From Polychytrium aggregatum (lineage: Eukaryota > Chytridiomycota > Chytridiomycetes > Polychytriales): 64,000 nt of DNA. The position numbers and the translations under genes were made by a program. The stretch spans positions 930,001-994,000 of the forward strand of contig NW_026516211.1 of assembly GCF_025602895.1 (NCBI RefSeq), read 5' to 3'. The stretch's first letter is position 1, and every line of letters starts with the position of its first letter. Shown piece by piece: positions 49,227 to 62,743 of the stretch. The notes under the pieces are model-generated. The model saw only the letters and a list, made by a program, of their open reading frames with translations, ran no database searches and had not been told where the DNA came from.

Positions 49227-49853
49227 CCGCCCTCATAACTCGCTGATGTTGCCACTCTATCCTTTATTCTCCTCATTTACGACGTTCGAAATTGAACCGG
49301 GGACACCCTTGCTTCTGAGGCCGATGGCCATCCTTTCTGGATCCTGAATACACATACTTCATTTCCTAAAGATTTACATAATGAGCGAACCGAACACCCA
49401 ATCGCTCTCCTTCCGAATGGAGTGAGCATATCAATCATCCATAATCACCATCCATCTCGTGCAAGCAGGCAAGGGATTTACCTCCCGCCTCCGAGTGAAG
49501 ACCACCGGTCGCTCTCTGGTCTCCACAATCGACCTGCACACTGGTCTCGGCGTGCCAGCGGCGAATGGTGCTCTTGGACACACTGGATATGGAGGCAACT
49601 TTTCTCGGGCTATGAGCGAGGGCGTAGCACCGCATCACAGAATGGCCATGGCCAGCGCGCGATGGTATTGGGAGGCATATCAAGTCGATGGTCGAACACC
49701 AAGGTGTCCCGTTTTATTGGATTGGTTGTAAAGTTGCCTTGGAAGACTTTGTTGGCCGCCAACTCTCACAATGTCCAACGACGGCCCGTTATATGGACAG
49801 CGTCGCCTGCCCAGCAACTGTGGCTCTTGCAGCTGCACACACATTACTTTGTT
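49227..49853. other. 3' flanks of the repeat-protein gene and DBP8
   Basis: It contains CTGGATCCTGAATACACA at 49337-49354 and a GGTGTCCCGTTTT...ATTGG block at 49703-49725, each of which has a near-copy elsewhere in the window. A 337-codon plus-strand frame starting at 49422 was judged spurious. Confidence 0.5.
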
Positions 49854-52656
49854 CTAACCTTCTTTGCAGGACGTCTGTCGTCCTGCGGCACCGAAAATCC
49901 AAGCAAATGGGTGCCAATCAGTCGCGGTGCATGCATCCAGCAAGTTGCGTTTAGCCAGCTGCGTCCAGCCAGTTGCATTCTCACTGCGGTTCATAGTTCT
50001 CATCGCGCATTTCCATGTCTGGCGCGCTGGGTCAGCACATACCTTGCTGCGGGGCTCGCCTCGGGATCCCTGTTCCAGCTTTTGCTGCTTCTCCTTGTTG
50101 ATCCGTCTCCGAGCTCCAAAGTTGGTATCGGCCAGATGCTGTGGATCCATGGAGGTAAAACGAACAGAGCTCAGGCCATTGTGATGCGGGCCGGCTTTAT
50201 GGCGCAACAAGCTCATCTTCGGCGGCGCATCCATACGTTGCAATCTAGCTGCGCCCTCACAGCACATACCATATTTGCAACTCTCCGTGCCAGAGAGACC
50301 TCATTCAGAGCTTCAAGCACATCCTGCTCCTCGACCTTGTATTCGGTCAGCTTCTTCTCTGCATTTTTCGGCGGTCGGAGGGTAGTACCCGTTAAGCTCC
50401 TGTTCACACAGCAGGTGCGCACGTGTCTTGAATGATACGCCTGAGCTCTGCCTGGCATGCGTATCAGACGCCAAAGTCACTTACTTGTTTTGCCCTCAAT
50501 GTTCAGCAAGACGTTAATGTCGCGCTCCGTCACCATTGACACCGCGAGACCCCCACGGCCGGCACGAGCGGTGCGACCCACTCGATGGATGTAGTCTGTG
50601 GCATCGGCAGGCAGCTCATAGTTGATGACAACTTGAACAGTAGGAATGTCCAGGCCACTAAAAGCATTTCGCCGGCACGATCAGCTTTGAGCGCACACAC
50701 ATGGGATACGCTTTGCCTTGACTGTGAGGACACCGCCGCTCCCACCAGCCACCTGGCCCGTGTGCTCGTTTCTCACCGGCTGCCAACATCCGTGGCGATA
50801 AGAATCGGAACAATGTTGCTCTTGAATTTAGCGAGCGAGCCGATGCGATCTGCTTGGCTCATCTCGGCATGTAGAGCTGTCGATTTGAGTCCGAGCTCGC
50901 GAAGCATAACGCGAATCCGCTCGCAAGTTCGGCACTTGCTCGTAAAAATTATGGCGGTTTTGCCGTCAAAGTCGTTCCGCAAAATATGTGCGAGATATGC
51001 ATCGCGCACCGTGGATGGAATAAAGAGATATCGCTGGTCCAGCTTCTCGACCGTGTCGTATCTGTTTACGGCGTCCGGAAAAGTTGGAAGTGTTGTATGG
51101 TAGCCGGTTAGGCCATGGAAAGGAACAAGCTGACCCATAGAGATCCATATGAACTTACTTCTCGGCACATTTATATACAAATGGCTGGGTGTTTGGATCA
51201 AGCTGAAGGCCCTCGATATCCTTGGTGATGGTCGCGGTAAAGAGTAGAGTCTGTCGCTTCTGAGGAACTTGCTGGAGAATGACTTGGAGATCGTCGGCAA
51301 AAGTATCCTCAAGCATTCGGTCGGCTTCGTCAAGAACCTATAGTGCCGTGGCTGCACGTTAATGCTCAAGAGCCGCCGTGCAATCGCTTCTCGCGGTATC
51401 GCTTAGATGCTGCCAATCGGACACATTACCAGGAATTTGAGCCTCTTGAAGTGAATGCTGTTGCTGCTGCTGTGGATGTGATCGACCAGTCGCCCTGGAG
51501 TGGCTATAACGACATGAGGCCGTTTCGACAGCTCAATAGCCTGCGCCATCATGTCTTTATAAGAAAGCGTCAGGGAAAATAGCATTGTGAGTCGCTGAGT
51601 CACAGTTGCGCATCGTTACAGAGTCGGTCTGGGCGTATATGCAATGTCGATCATACCCATGCCACCAACTACTACGCTCTGCTTGAGGTTGATTCCAGCG
51701 CCAAGGACACGAAACTGCTCCGCAATCTGAAAAGCAAGCTCCCTGGTGAGCGAGAGCAACCAAATGGAGTCAGGAAAATATCGTCCGAGTATTTTTGTCT
51801 CGAGTGTCGCGCGCCCCTTCCGAAGGCCATCCACCTACCGGGTCGGAGTCAACACCAGTGCAAATACGCCGTAAGGATCTTCGGCAAGCTTTTGAAGTAT
51901 TGGCAACGCAAAGGCTGCGGTTTTGCCGCTTCCGGTTTTGGCACTGCCAATTACGTTGCGTCCTATGTTTTCTGTGCATGAGCAAGAGATCCGAGAAACA
52001 CGACGGCGGCGACTTGCTGGGCCGAGAGTAGATACCGCCCAATACATCCGAAATAGATGGCCACAGCACGGAGCCTCACCTGCGAGGATCATGGGTATGC
52101 AGCTCGCTTGGATTTCAGAGGCTGTCCGAATCGAGAGCGACTTGAGAGCGTCAACTAGCCACGGGTTGAGTCCCAGCTCGGAAAACGTGTGGCTCGTTTT
52201 TGCAGGTGCGTTATCGTACCCGCCAGAGTTGTCCTGGTCCTCGTCCGCAGCTGCGTTGCCATCATCGTCATCATCCTGATTGCCTTCTGGTTCGACACTT
52301 GCGCCGTCGCTGGTGGGGATGTCCTCCAGACGGCGTTCGGAGTCGCTGTTGTCAGAGCTTCCAACATGTTCTGCTGGCGACCGCTCTTCCTCGTCATCTT
52401 CCTCGCTATAACCCTCGTCGTGACTAGACGGTCGCCCTGTTTTGTCGGCCGTGTGTTCTCCGTCGCTCACAAATGTCCTTTCTCGAGACTTGCCCGCAAC
52501 ACCAGAACGCCCAGCCTTCCCAAGACGGTCTGGCTGTTGGCTTGTCATAAAGAGCTCTGGCAAATCCGCGTCCTGCTCGTCCGAGCGACGGGACTTTCCT
52601 GCCTTTGGTTGCTTCTCTTGGACGGCGAAGGTCTTTGATTTGCCTCGTTTCACCAT
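49854..52656 (-). CDS. DBP8: ATP-dependent RNA helicase DBP8/DDX49
   Basis: The start at 52656 ([11 protein letters not shown]) opens a long charged, Asp/Glu-rich N-terminal extension in an exon ending at 52080, longer than in yeast Dbp8. The core shows [129 protein letters not shown] and [13 protein letters not shown]. The C-terminus [19 protein letters not shown] and [14 protein letters not shown] identifies DBP8/DDX49. Known role: 40S subunit assembly. Motif III reads TAT, where many relatives have SAT. Small exons lie at about 51970-49854; the last exon end is uncertain and 49854 is the stop of its open frame. Confidence 0.88.
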
Positions 52657-53005
52657 GGCGTCGTCTGGTCGTTGGCCGAGACCCAGGGCATCCACACGAG
52701 TCACCGGCTTTGAACGACCGGCCAAAAAAACCGAGCGCAGCACCGGCCCCCGAATGAATTCATTACTATCGATGCGCAGCACACCGCTTTCCGGGCTCCA
52801 AACCTGTGCGCGCCCGAAAGCTCGCGCGGTCATGGGATGTCCATGGGCGAAGGCCAGGGCCAAACAACCCCGCCCGGCCTCTCCAGCGCGGGGCATCACC
52901 CTCGCCCTCCCTGGCTAGTTATTTTGCTCGCCGGTATACTTGCCACTTCTACTTGCCGCTCTACCTGTCGTTCCAGCCATTCCACCCCAACTCGCCTCGA
53001 GGATC
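52657..53005. promoter_or_regulatory. Divergent promoter, DBP8 and membrane protein
   Basis: Two start codons face away from each other across 349 bp. No TATA box was seen; sequence near 52920-52990 is pyrimidine-rich on the plus strand. Confidence 0.45.
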
Positions 53006-53509
53006 ATGTCCGCTCAAGCAGCAACCGTCCAGGTTCTCAGCTCCCTGGAAGCGACCAGCGCCATCCCGAATGTGTTCGCCACAACCACCGCAGCTGCAGC
53101 GCTGGTTGCCACAACTACCGCAGCTTCAGCGTTGAATGCCACAACTACCGCAGCTGTAGTACCGACGGCCACGATCAATGTTCACTATCCTCCCGTTCCG
53201 CCCGGCTATCTCGACAGCCTCCCAACCTCAAATCCCTGGCAGTCATTTCACCGACCGCCTTTACCAAAGAGCTATGCTATACCCAGAGACCCGAAAGCTG
53301 TGCCAAAAAAGTCCGCTCAGAATCCCGTCGCAAACAGCTTTAATCTGAACGAGTTCCTGGCAACTCTTGGTGGAATCTTTGGCGTTGTGGTCCTTGCTGT
53401 TGCATTTCTCCTCATCTACCGATGGAAGAAGGGTATCAAGGCCATCAAGTATATTGATCATGAGAGACAGGAGGCAGTCTATCTTGCTGAAGTTGCAGCC
53501 GATAAAGAG

Positions 53510-53540
<31 letters not shown>

Positions 53541-53608
53541 CAGAACCAAGCCCTTTGCCTGCGTCTCATGCCTCGTCGTTGCGAGCTGTCCCGGCTGTTG
53601 TGCTCTGA
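53006..53608 (+). CDS. Single-pass membrane protein with Thr/Ala repeats and acidic Pro-Glu tail
   Basis: An intronless frame of 200 residues. Residues about 20-55 contain three imperfect copies of ATTTAA(A/S)AL, a Thr/Ala stretch typical of O-glycosylated fungal surface proteins. A Pro-rich section follows, then one hydrophobic helix at about 115-137 (LGGIFGVVVLAVAFLLIY) flanked by RWKKG. Beyond it is a charged part with seven EP dipeptides in a row. There is no N-terminal signal peptide, so the single helix would act as signal-anchor; positive residues after it put the C-terminus in the cytosol. I do not recognise a family; the layout resembles fungal mucin-like sensors only in composition. 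Confidence 0.65.
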
Positions 53609-53955
53609 GAGCAAAACTGTAGAACCCGCTGCTCATAGCAAGTATCGCAACGAATAATGCTGCAAGCGCAAAGGAAATCCAGATTGTCCCTTCCTATATC
53701 TGGAACCTGCTAAAGTAAGCACAGGCTTGCAGCCCGACGATATGAAGGCTGCATAGTCCCAGCAGTGCATAACGTGGTTTTATCGACATCAATATACTTG
53801 GGCGAACGATTCGCTCGGATGCATGTCCTTTGTCGCCACGGTCGTTGTGGACGTATGTATTCCCCTCAACAATTAGAATCCCTCGCTGAATTGTGCAGCC
53901 ATTATCAATGGGAGAGAGAGAGCCAAGTGTTGACATACGTTCATCGGCTAAGTGC
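53609..53955. other. 3' spacer of the membrane-protein gene
   Basis: No convincing gene was seen. A minus-strand frame of 80 codons reading through 53694-53936 has a hydrophobic end but no splice links that I could confirm. Confidence 0.5.
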
Positions 53956-54966
53956 TATCCGGTGATCTGCGCATAATACCAACGCCGATAGGCGGCCCAG
54001 ATCACCGAGTGGATCAGGACATCCGCAAACCGGAATCTGCGAGATGGATGACACAGCCATCAGGTACCAGACTCCTTGTTCATTCTGGATGGATCTGTAT
54101 TAAATGCTTATGTCCTCGTATAGCTTTTCACAATGTGATTTTCGGCACAACGATTCATCTTCAACACTGTGGAGGAGCCCACAGCGCCTCTTTCCGTTGA
54201 GTGCATTCGCTACAAGAGCCAACGGCCAGCAGCGAGTTCAGTCTCCGGCACCGGCTGCTCGCGGTATGCGAGCGATTGAAGCCCCCTGCCCGTTAATCTC
54301 GCAGGGTGCTCAAGACCGGAAGCGCCAGCGACCGTGGACGAAACGTCCAAGCGCTGCTGACCATTTACCGAGCTCATCTGTCCAATCAATTGCCAATCAA
54401 TTGTAAAATCAGTTGTTATATCGGCCTCGGCTTGCTCCGGGACATTGATGGGCAACCCAGCTCGCTACTGTGTTGCCCGAACCAGACCAGCAAAGTCGCC
54501 GAACTTACCCGCCCATTGCTGGCGCGTTGCTGGTTCAGAGGAATTTGGATGAGTCTGAGGCTGCCAAAGAGTTGCTGCAAATTTTTGCGAGAGCAAAACA
54601 AACACCCACCAGGAGTCGCCGGCCCCAGGGCCGTCTCTCAATCCGCGGATACGGGGATTGGTGTGGTTTCCACTCCAGCGATTGCGAGTCGACTCCTCCG
54701 GCCTTCGTGCTGGGCGAGGGGGATCCCCCAGCTTATAGGGACATCAATGAGGGAGGGAGGGTTAGCTGCGGTGTCTTTGCACCGCTCGATCATGGCTTAC
54801 CTGACAAATGTAGAGCACACCCCCTGTTTGGCAGCTCTTGTATCGGCCACCGTTTCCTTACCGACACAAGGGATACTGCAAACAGATAGACGGCATTGAT
54901 GATGCCGTAGAGCGAGCGCCACAGGGTACTGCGTCGATGTTCGAAGCGTCCGGTCAAGAGTGTCAT
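53956..54966 (-). CDS. Tentative small membrane protein, about 69 residues
   Basis: Three pieces can be joined in phase: a first exon from 54966 encoding MTLLTGRFEHRRSTLWRSLY then a hydrophobic stretch (GIINAVYLFAVSLVS) with a GTAAGG donor; a 23-base piece near 54790-54835 (GVCSTFVR, GTAAGC donor); and a last exon (FRFADVLIHSVIWAAYRRWY, stop at 53958-53956). The second intron would be unusually long at about 0.75 kb. The N-terminus faintly recalls SelK-type proteins (Arg-rich then one helix), but this is weak. The model rests on splice phase and the membrane-like pattern only. Confidence 0.35.
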
Positions 54967-55479
54967 GTATATCAGTACGTGTGGTCAACCAGGAGGAGCC
55001 CCATATTTGTGGGATTCATAGCCTGGAATCTCTGCAGAAAGAGAGACAGATCTCGTTTATGCAATCAAAGCCATGGCTCAGAATCTATACGATGCCAACG
55101 AGGTCTCTGCGGCGAGTACTCACGCCAAGGCCGGCTTCCGCTGACGGATGGTGCCGTCTGAACGTCGAGAGTTATTATGGGGTAAGCCACATGGGTTCAA
55201 TACTGGAGCGAGTTGGGTGGAACTCTATTCCTCCTCAGGGCCCAAGGTGCGGGTAGCCTGACTTACCCGGGCCTATGTAGGCCATTTGTTCGCTCGGACC
55301 TGCCAGATGGATGCCAGATGGATGCCAGATGGATACCAGGGGGGCGAAACCAGGAGGTGCGCCCTCGGCGGGCCCTCGGCGGGCCCTCGCCTTCGCTGGG
55401 CTGGGGACATTGAGAGCCCGGACGCCTGCTCCGGCTCCAGCGTCTGCTCGTTCGCTTCACGGCGCCTCCCCCGCCAGCA
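54967..55479. promoter_or_regulatory. Upstream region of AARSD1 with short repeats
   Basis: It carries an 11-bp repeat (GATGCCAGATG type, about four copies) at 55303-55340 and a doubled CGGCGGGCCCTCG at 55365-55392. No gene was seen. Confidence 0.55.
55303..55340. repeat. 11-bp tandem repeat (CCAGATGGATG)
   Basis: About three and a half copies of CCAGATGGATG precede the AARSD1 start by 140 bp. Confidence 0.85.
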
Positions 55480-56973
55480 ATGACGTCGGCCGAAGTTGGT
55501 GCTCTGGCTTGCCAGAGAGACTCTTACAGACAATCGATTGACTCGACCGTGGTCGAGGTCAGCGCAGCCAAAGACTCGGGCAACTTCCATGTTGTCCTCT
55601 CGGACACCGTCCTCTTCCCCACAGGCGGTGGCCAGCCGAACGATCTCGGCACGCTTGTCCTCAAGGACGTCTCGAATCCGCAGCAAACCATCGCCGTCCA
55701 GGTGCTGGATGTCCAGCGAATAGGTCTCAAGTGTGTCCATGTGGTTCCTCGCTCGCTGGAGGTGGGCCAGACGGTCGTCGTCGTGCTGGACTGGAAGCGC
55801 CGATGGGACCATATGCAGCAACACTCGGGACAACATCTCCTCTCGGCCATCGCCGAGACCGAGTTCAACTGGGACACAGTTGGTTGGTAAGTCCGATCTG
55901 GCCTCGCAGTGGTTGCTATTCTTGTATGCGATGTCCCATATGGCAGGGAGCCTACCCACTGACTTGGCTCTTGTGTGCTTGACTGCGAACCAGGATGCTT
56001 GGGAAAGAGCGCAACTACGTCGATCTGAGCCCAACCGCAAACCATCCTGCACCCTCAGCCCAGCTTGATATGGGAATCCTCCTGCAGATCGAAGAGCGGG
56101 TCAACCAGGTCATTCGCCAGAACCTATCAGTGATCGTCCACGAGGATGACCACGACGAGACCAAAGCCAAGCCCGAGTCTATGCCCAACGACATCGACCG
56201 GGGCGTGGTCCGCTGGGTCGAGATTGGCAAGCTGGATCGGAATCCGTGCTGCGGCACGCATGTCAAAAGCACTGCTGAGCTGCAGGTCCTGAAGATCCTC
56301 TCCCTCGAACGAATCCGTGGCGGCAAGCACCAGAGAGTCAACTTTGTCTTTGGCGATCGCGTGGTGGCGGCGCTCCAGGCCTCGCTCGAGAGAGATCGGG
56401 CGCTGGGCCCTCTTTTGAACACTGGTACGAGTCCAGGGAGAGCCTGTTGGGGGGGGGGAGGCTCATCCATCGTTCTCCGCACATGAGCCTTCGACTGGCG
56501 GATGCTGACCTGGTCCACCAACAGGCCCCGAGAGCTTTGTCGAGACCGTCACCCGCCAAAGCCAGCAGTTGCGCATCGTGCTCAAGCGGACCAAAGATCA
56601 AACCAAGGAGATTGCCGAGCTGCTGGCCTTCAAGCTCACCCTCGAACTGAACTCCTCCGCTGAGCCTGCCCAAGTTCTAGTCCACCATCGCGAGGACGGC
56701 GATGCAGACTTTGCATCGGCAATGGTCAAAGTAGTCGTCGAACGATGCCCGCAGATCTATTGCGTCGTGACTGTCGGATCTCCAAAGGAAGGGGGCATGG
56801 TCGTGATCCAAGGCCCAAATGCAGTTGGGGTTGATCAGATTGTCAAGTGCTTTGCCAATGCTTGTGGGGACTCTGTCAAAGGTGGGGGTCGGAACGACAA
56901 ATGGCAGGGCAAGGCAGTCAACTGGAAGGGGTTGGCCGCAGCGCAAGCAGCGATTCAAGTCCTGCATCTATAA
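55480..56973 (+). CDS. AARSD1: Alanyl-tRNA editing protein AARSD1 (AlaX type)
   Basis: Three exons (55480-55886, 55994-56424, 56525-56973) join in phase to 428 residues, close to animal AARSD1. The protein hydrolyses Ser or Gly mis-attached to tRNA-Ala as a free-standing editing factor. The N-terminal part has FPTGGGQPNDLG; the zinc-site motifs are HMQQHSGQHLLSA (HxxxH at about residues 110-114) and NPCCGTHVKST (Cys about 221, His about 225), both intact. The C-terminal domain ends in a DHHA1-like Gly-rich segment (GGGRNDKWQGKAV), known from alanyl-tRNA synthetases. No targeting presequence is visible, so a cytosolic place is inferred. Confidence 0.95.
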
Positions 56974-57675
56974 CCGCAACAGAGCGCCCTTAAACTTGCA
57001 GGGAACATACTGCTGCCTCGCTCAGGAGGACTGGAGGGTGCCTGCAACACGAAACTGGCACCCTGCCTGATGGCATTTGCTGTTCTCTGGATCTTGAATA
57101 CACACTCGCCTGGCATGCTCCGCAACACGCCGATGAGAACTTGCCAGCAACGTGGAGCGCTCGCAACCGTGCGATGACTCTGGGAATCCAAGCGTGTTTG
57201 TGTATTTCTTGGAAGAGCAATGCGAACGAACTAGCTTCAAGTCACTTGGAGCGGTACATGCAATGCAAATGGGAAAATGAATGCCAAATGCGACATCCCA
57301 GTCAACCTGGGCATTCTATGAGATGAAGTAAAGGAAGCATATATCGAAAGCAGGATGCTCCCCGCCGCCTGAGAAGTCGGCGGCGGTTCATATCCATCCG
57401 CTAAAATCATGATGCAAAAGTTAACGACGTTGCCCGGCGGACCTATCGAGTGAGCGAACTGGCTGAAGGACACGGATGCAAATAGAATGAGGGGCAAGCG
57501 CTAGGCCCGTGTAAGGAGGAAGTCGTTGGGAACTGTTGGGAGGCCGGGCTTGGGTCGCTGTCAAGCCGTCGATGCCAACAGATCCAACCCAGCAGCAGGC
57601 GCGCCATAGGATTGGAGAGGGATACAGATCGAGAAGGGGTCGAGAAAGAGGTCGGGGTAGAGATTGGCAAAGAAC
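56974..57675. other. Convergent 3' flanks, AARSD1 and NADH dehydrogenase
   Basis: No gene was seen. CTGGATCTTGAATACACA lies at 57087-57104, 114 bp past the AARSD1 stop, and matches with one change a site at the same distance past the repeat-protein gene. Confidence 0.6.
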
Positions 57676-60600
57676 CTATTCTCGTCCAATGTCCCGGCCA
57701 AAGACAATCTTCTTGGTCCAGTCGAATGCAACCAGCACTCGGTTACGAATAGAAAACAATCTGGAATGCACATTCGTGACGAATTAGTACGAGCCAAGTG
57801 TGTGGACGGTAATACGGGCCTACAGCAAGAATCTGAGCAAAATGGTCTCGGTCGTCTGCTGCTCGAGCCGTTACGAACGGTTTTGCAGCAAGCTCCGGAG
57901 GTGCCCCGACCGGATAAGCGAGGTACTTACTTGCTTAGATAGGCACTTCTCCAGAAATAGAAGGTCAGCGCACCTCCGACGTGGATGTTACCGGGCAGAT
58001 CAGCGATGGCCTTATCAGAGCCGATGTACCTGTCCAGTCGACAGCGAATAAAGCACATGGATGAGTAAACCACATTGCAGTGCCACTTCCCGATGATGGC
58101 AAGGGACCATCTAACTCCTTGGTGCTGGGCAGTCCGCCCGTGTGCTTACGCAAGGGTGCCGCGATGATCGTATTCGAAGGGGTCTTCATCGGGAATGGTG
58201 CTGGGATCTCCGCCAGTGGCTGCAAGCAGCTTTCGGGCCTTTTCCTTTTCAGCGAGGTTATTGAAATACTTTGCCAGATAGCGACCTTGGCTACTCGCAA
58301 CCTGGGCAGTGGGGGCCCATCTATTTGCAAATTTAAAACGATCGCGTTGAAAAGTAGTCAATGGTAAGCGTGAAGAATGGACATTCATCCGATCCAAGGA
58401 GACATGGCTGGCCTCGGGCTGATGCAAAGCTATTTTTCGTATCAAGCGGGGAGCTGGAAGGAGTCCAGAGCATGGTGGCATTTGCATTTGCATTTGCACC
58501 TGTGTCCTCGGGATACATGCCAGCGACCAGAGATACTTACTTGGAAGCAGAAGCGTCTCCGAGACAGTAAATGTCGGTCGCGCCCTTGACACGCAGGAAG
58601 TCATCGACTTCCAAGCCACGTCTACAGGATGCGTTTAAGAGATATACATATATCCACCGTGCAATCGGTAAGCATTCGTCAAGTCACCAAGCTGCCAATG
58701 CGCGGTGGCGCATCGCTATCGTGCTCGGTGTATGCTCGCTCCGGAGACTAAAGCTTTGAATCGATGCATAGCTCCCAGTGCGGTGGCTCATGGTCCGTAG
58801 AGCAGACGGCCCATAGTCCGTTCTAGATCTGTGGCAACGTCGGCGCCCCTGGTGACCGACCGTCTTTGGTGGTCTATGATATGCACTTGCCTTTGCTTTT
58901 GCGATTCAGGAAGTCGCTTGATCAAGTCGGCGACAGCCGGGCGAGCAGTGTTGCCAGTGGCCCAAACGAGGAGACCTACGTGACGATGCGGGTGAGGAAC
59001 AGGAAATACACGGAGTTGTGGACAGCCACATGAAATGAGCGGTCCAGCAAGCGCCCCAAGCCAGTTGACCGACACCCTGGTGTGGGCGGGAGCCTACCGT
59101 AGGGAATGGACTCAATCTCCTTCTTTGCGTTCTGCACCGTAATCTCTTTCTGCTGAACCTCCTTGACGAGAGTATTGGTCAGGATCTCGACTTTTTGGTC
59201 CGCAAACTGTTTCTCGGTATAGTCGATCAAGTTCTTGCTAAACATGGGCAGGACATGAGGGAGTGCCTCGATCAGTGTGATCTTGATCTTGCCGGCGAGC
59301 TCAGGATACCAGTCCTTCTGTTGGTCCGGAGAGAGCGTTCCCGGCATGGATGGGATGTGGCCAATACAGAAAACCGGATCGGTGGCGCCGTGGATCCGAT
59401 GATACATGGTACAGTCGAAAGCGAGATGCCCCAACAGGAGCAAGTGTTGCGTCGACAAGGCATTAGAGTTGATCTGACAGCATCTCCAGCCCGATTCAAA
59501 CCTTCAGCGGGTGCGCCCGGCACAAAAGCTAATGCAACGAAGCACCAGATCCGCCGCCCAAGGCCGGGGCTACGTACCAAGTCTTCGTGCAAAAAGTCAT
59601 AGAGCTCGGCAGCATACTCGACGCCGGTCGGACCACCGCCAACAACAACCATGTGCAGGAGTCGCTCGATCTCCTCGGGAGATTGGCCCGGGAAAGCCGC
59701 CGTTTCGATGCAGTCCATCAACCTCGTGCGGATCTTGCGGGCGTCCCTGGAAAGTCGGTTGCGATTGGGTGCCCCAAGAGTGAGCAGCAGATACAGATGT
59801 GGCGCCTCAATGAATGGGTCAGAAGCGGTGCTCCATCCGGCGGTACAAAATGTGCATCCAGGTGCGGATGTGAAGCTCACCAAACTTCCTTGAGGAAGCA
59901 AGCATTCTCCCGGACACCCTTGATGCCAAAGGTGGCATTTTCGGCTCCACAGGCCACGATGAGGTAGTTGTACGGAATAAGCTGCTTCGAGACGAGTCCC
60001 ACAATCTCCGAGTTATCTGTTGGGTCGTACACCACCGCGGGGTTATCAGAGCGATCTCCACTCGGATATCAAGGGTTTGCTGTTGACGCCAAGGCTGGCT
60101 GTCACTGCAAAAGTACCACGACCAGCCCGCTCCACGAACCGATTGTCACAGTCCATAGACTGAGCCCCCTCGTCGTGACGATCTCAGATCACTCTAAACC
60201 CTCTGTACCTTCGACTGTGATCAGCTTGCTATCAGGGTCGATGTGGGTGCAATTGCTTTCGACAAATGTGATCTGTCGTTTCTTGTGGCGGGTGATGTAT
60301 CGCATGGGCTGCATGATGCTCCGGAGTTCAATTGTGCCGACGGTGCAGCTGTTGAGGCCATGGAGAGGATCAGCATTGTGCCGGCACATCTGCAAGCTCT
60401 ACATACACGGCGCTGATTTCTTGCACTCAAGATTGTGCAGCGGCCGAGCTCCAGGTGATTTTGGGGCACGGTATCGGTGGTAGCGTGGGATTCGGCAAAG
60501 GCCGCCATATAATGGACATGCAGCGAGAAAGGCCGGGGGACTGCATCCGCTTGCTTCACATGACGGTGAACGATACGGCCCGCCACTCACTCGCCGGCTA

Positions 60601-61439
60601 ACGAACGCACATGCAACCCCGACATGCACGCTCCGGAAAAACGGCAATGCACCACAACCAAGGGAGATAAAGCCGGTACTGCCAACTGGCCCGAGATACG
60701 CACCTGGGGAGCAGGGGAGTGAATAGAAAGTAGTTGCGGGGACTGACAACGACAACGTTGTACTCGCTGGTGTCGAGGTCCTTGAGGATAGAGGTGGCAG
60801 CCCAGCCCGAGCCGAGGATGGCGATGGTCTTCTTGGTGTGGTCCCAGGGCAGCTGCGCCTGGGGATGGCGGGCGGCATAGACTTCATAACCCAAGCCGGC
60901 CGCACCGATGACAGCAAGCGAGGCCAGGATCTTGCCTCGATTTCGGCGCAGGAACGATGGCTTGTACACTTTGGGGGTCGACGCGGCCGTTGAGAATGCA
61001 TGGGCCGAGCCACAGTGGACAGCAGCAGCAGCAGCAGGCTTCAATCCTGGATGTGAGGTATCGCGGACCCAGACAGAATCGTTGGGTGTCCAAGCGACAG
61101 TTCGAGCCGAAGTGGATATACCGATGAGCCGTCAGAGGAAATGCTGGCTTGGTCAGAGAGAACGGAGCCAAGCAAGCAGCCGAGCGACCTGTCATCCAGC
61201 AGAGCCAAGACCAAGTTCCAGGCGCTCAAGGCCAGAGCCGGAAGTGGTATATGCGAGCGACTCAGCTGGCAAGGGATCTGGCCGCTGCTCAGAGAAACAG
61301 AGGCCAGGATCCAACACCTCCAAGGCGACACACCAACGACCGCGACGGAACTATGACTAACACCGAGTCGAAGGCTGGACCGCCCTGGCTGGGCTTGTTC
61401 CACAGACAACGAACCTTTCAGGAATCGCAGTGACGCCAT
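57676..61439 (-). CDS. NDE1: Type II (rotenone-insensitive) NADH:ubiquinone oxidoreductase, external type
   Basis: A 25-nt first exon (61439-61415, MASLRFLK) joins an exon 61046-60704 in phase, yielding a mitochondrial presequence rich in Ala and basic residues. This is followed by a membrane-like helix ([19 protein letters not shown]), which suggests anchoring in the inner membrane facing the intermembrane space. Then come the FAD motif [50 protein letters not shown], the NADH motif [34 protein letters not shown] and the C-terminal [21 protein letters not shown], stop at 57678-57676. Known role: it oxidises NADH and passes electrons to ubiquinone without pumping protons. No EF-hand insert was seen. 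Several small exons between 60400 and 57700 were recognised by motif and not joined base by base. Confidence 0.92.

Positions 61440-62743
<1,304 letters not shown>

Noticed and set aside
49422-50435. Plus-strand frame of 337 codons
   Set aside because: It overlaps the 3' exons of DBP8 on the opposite strand, has no domain and has a random-looking composition.
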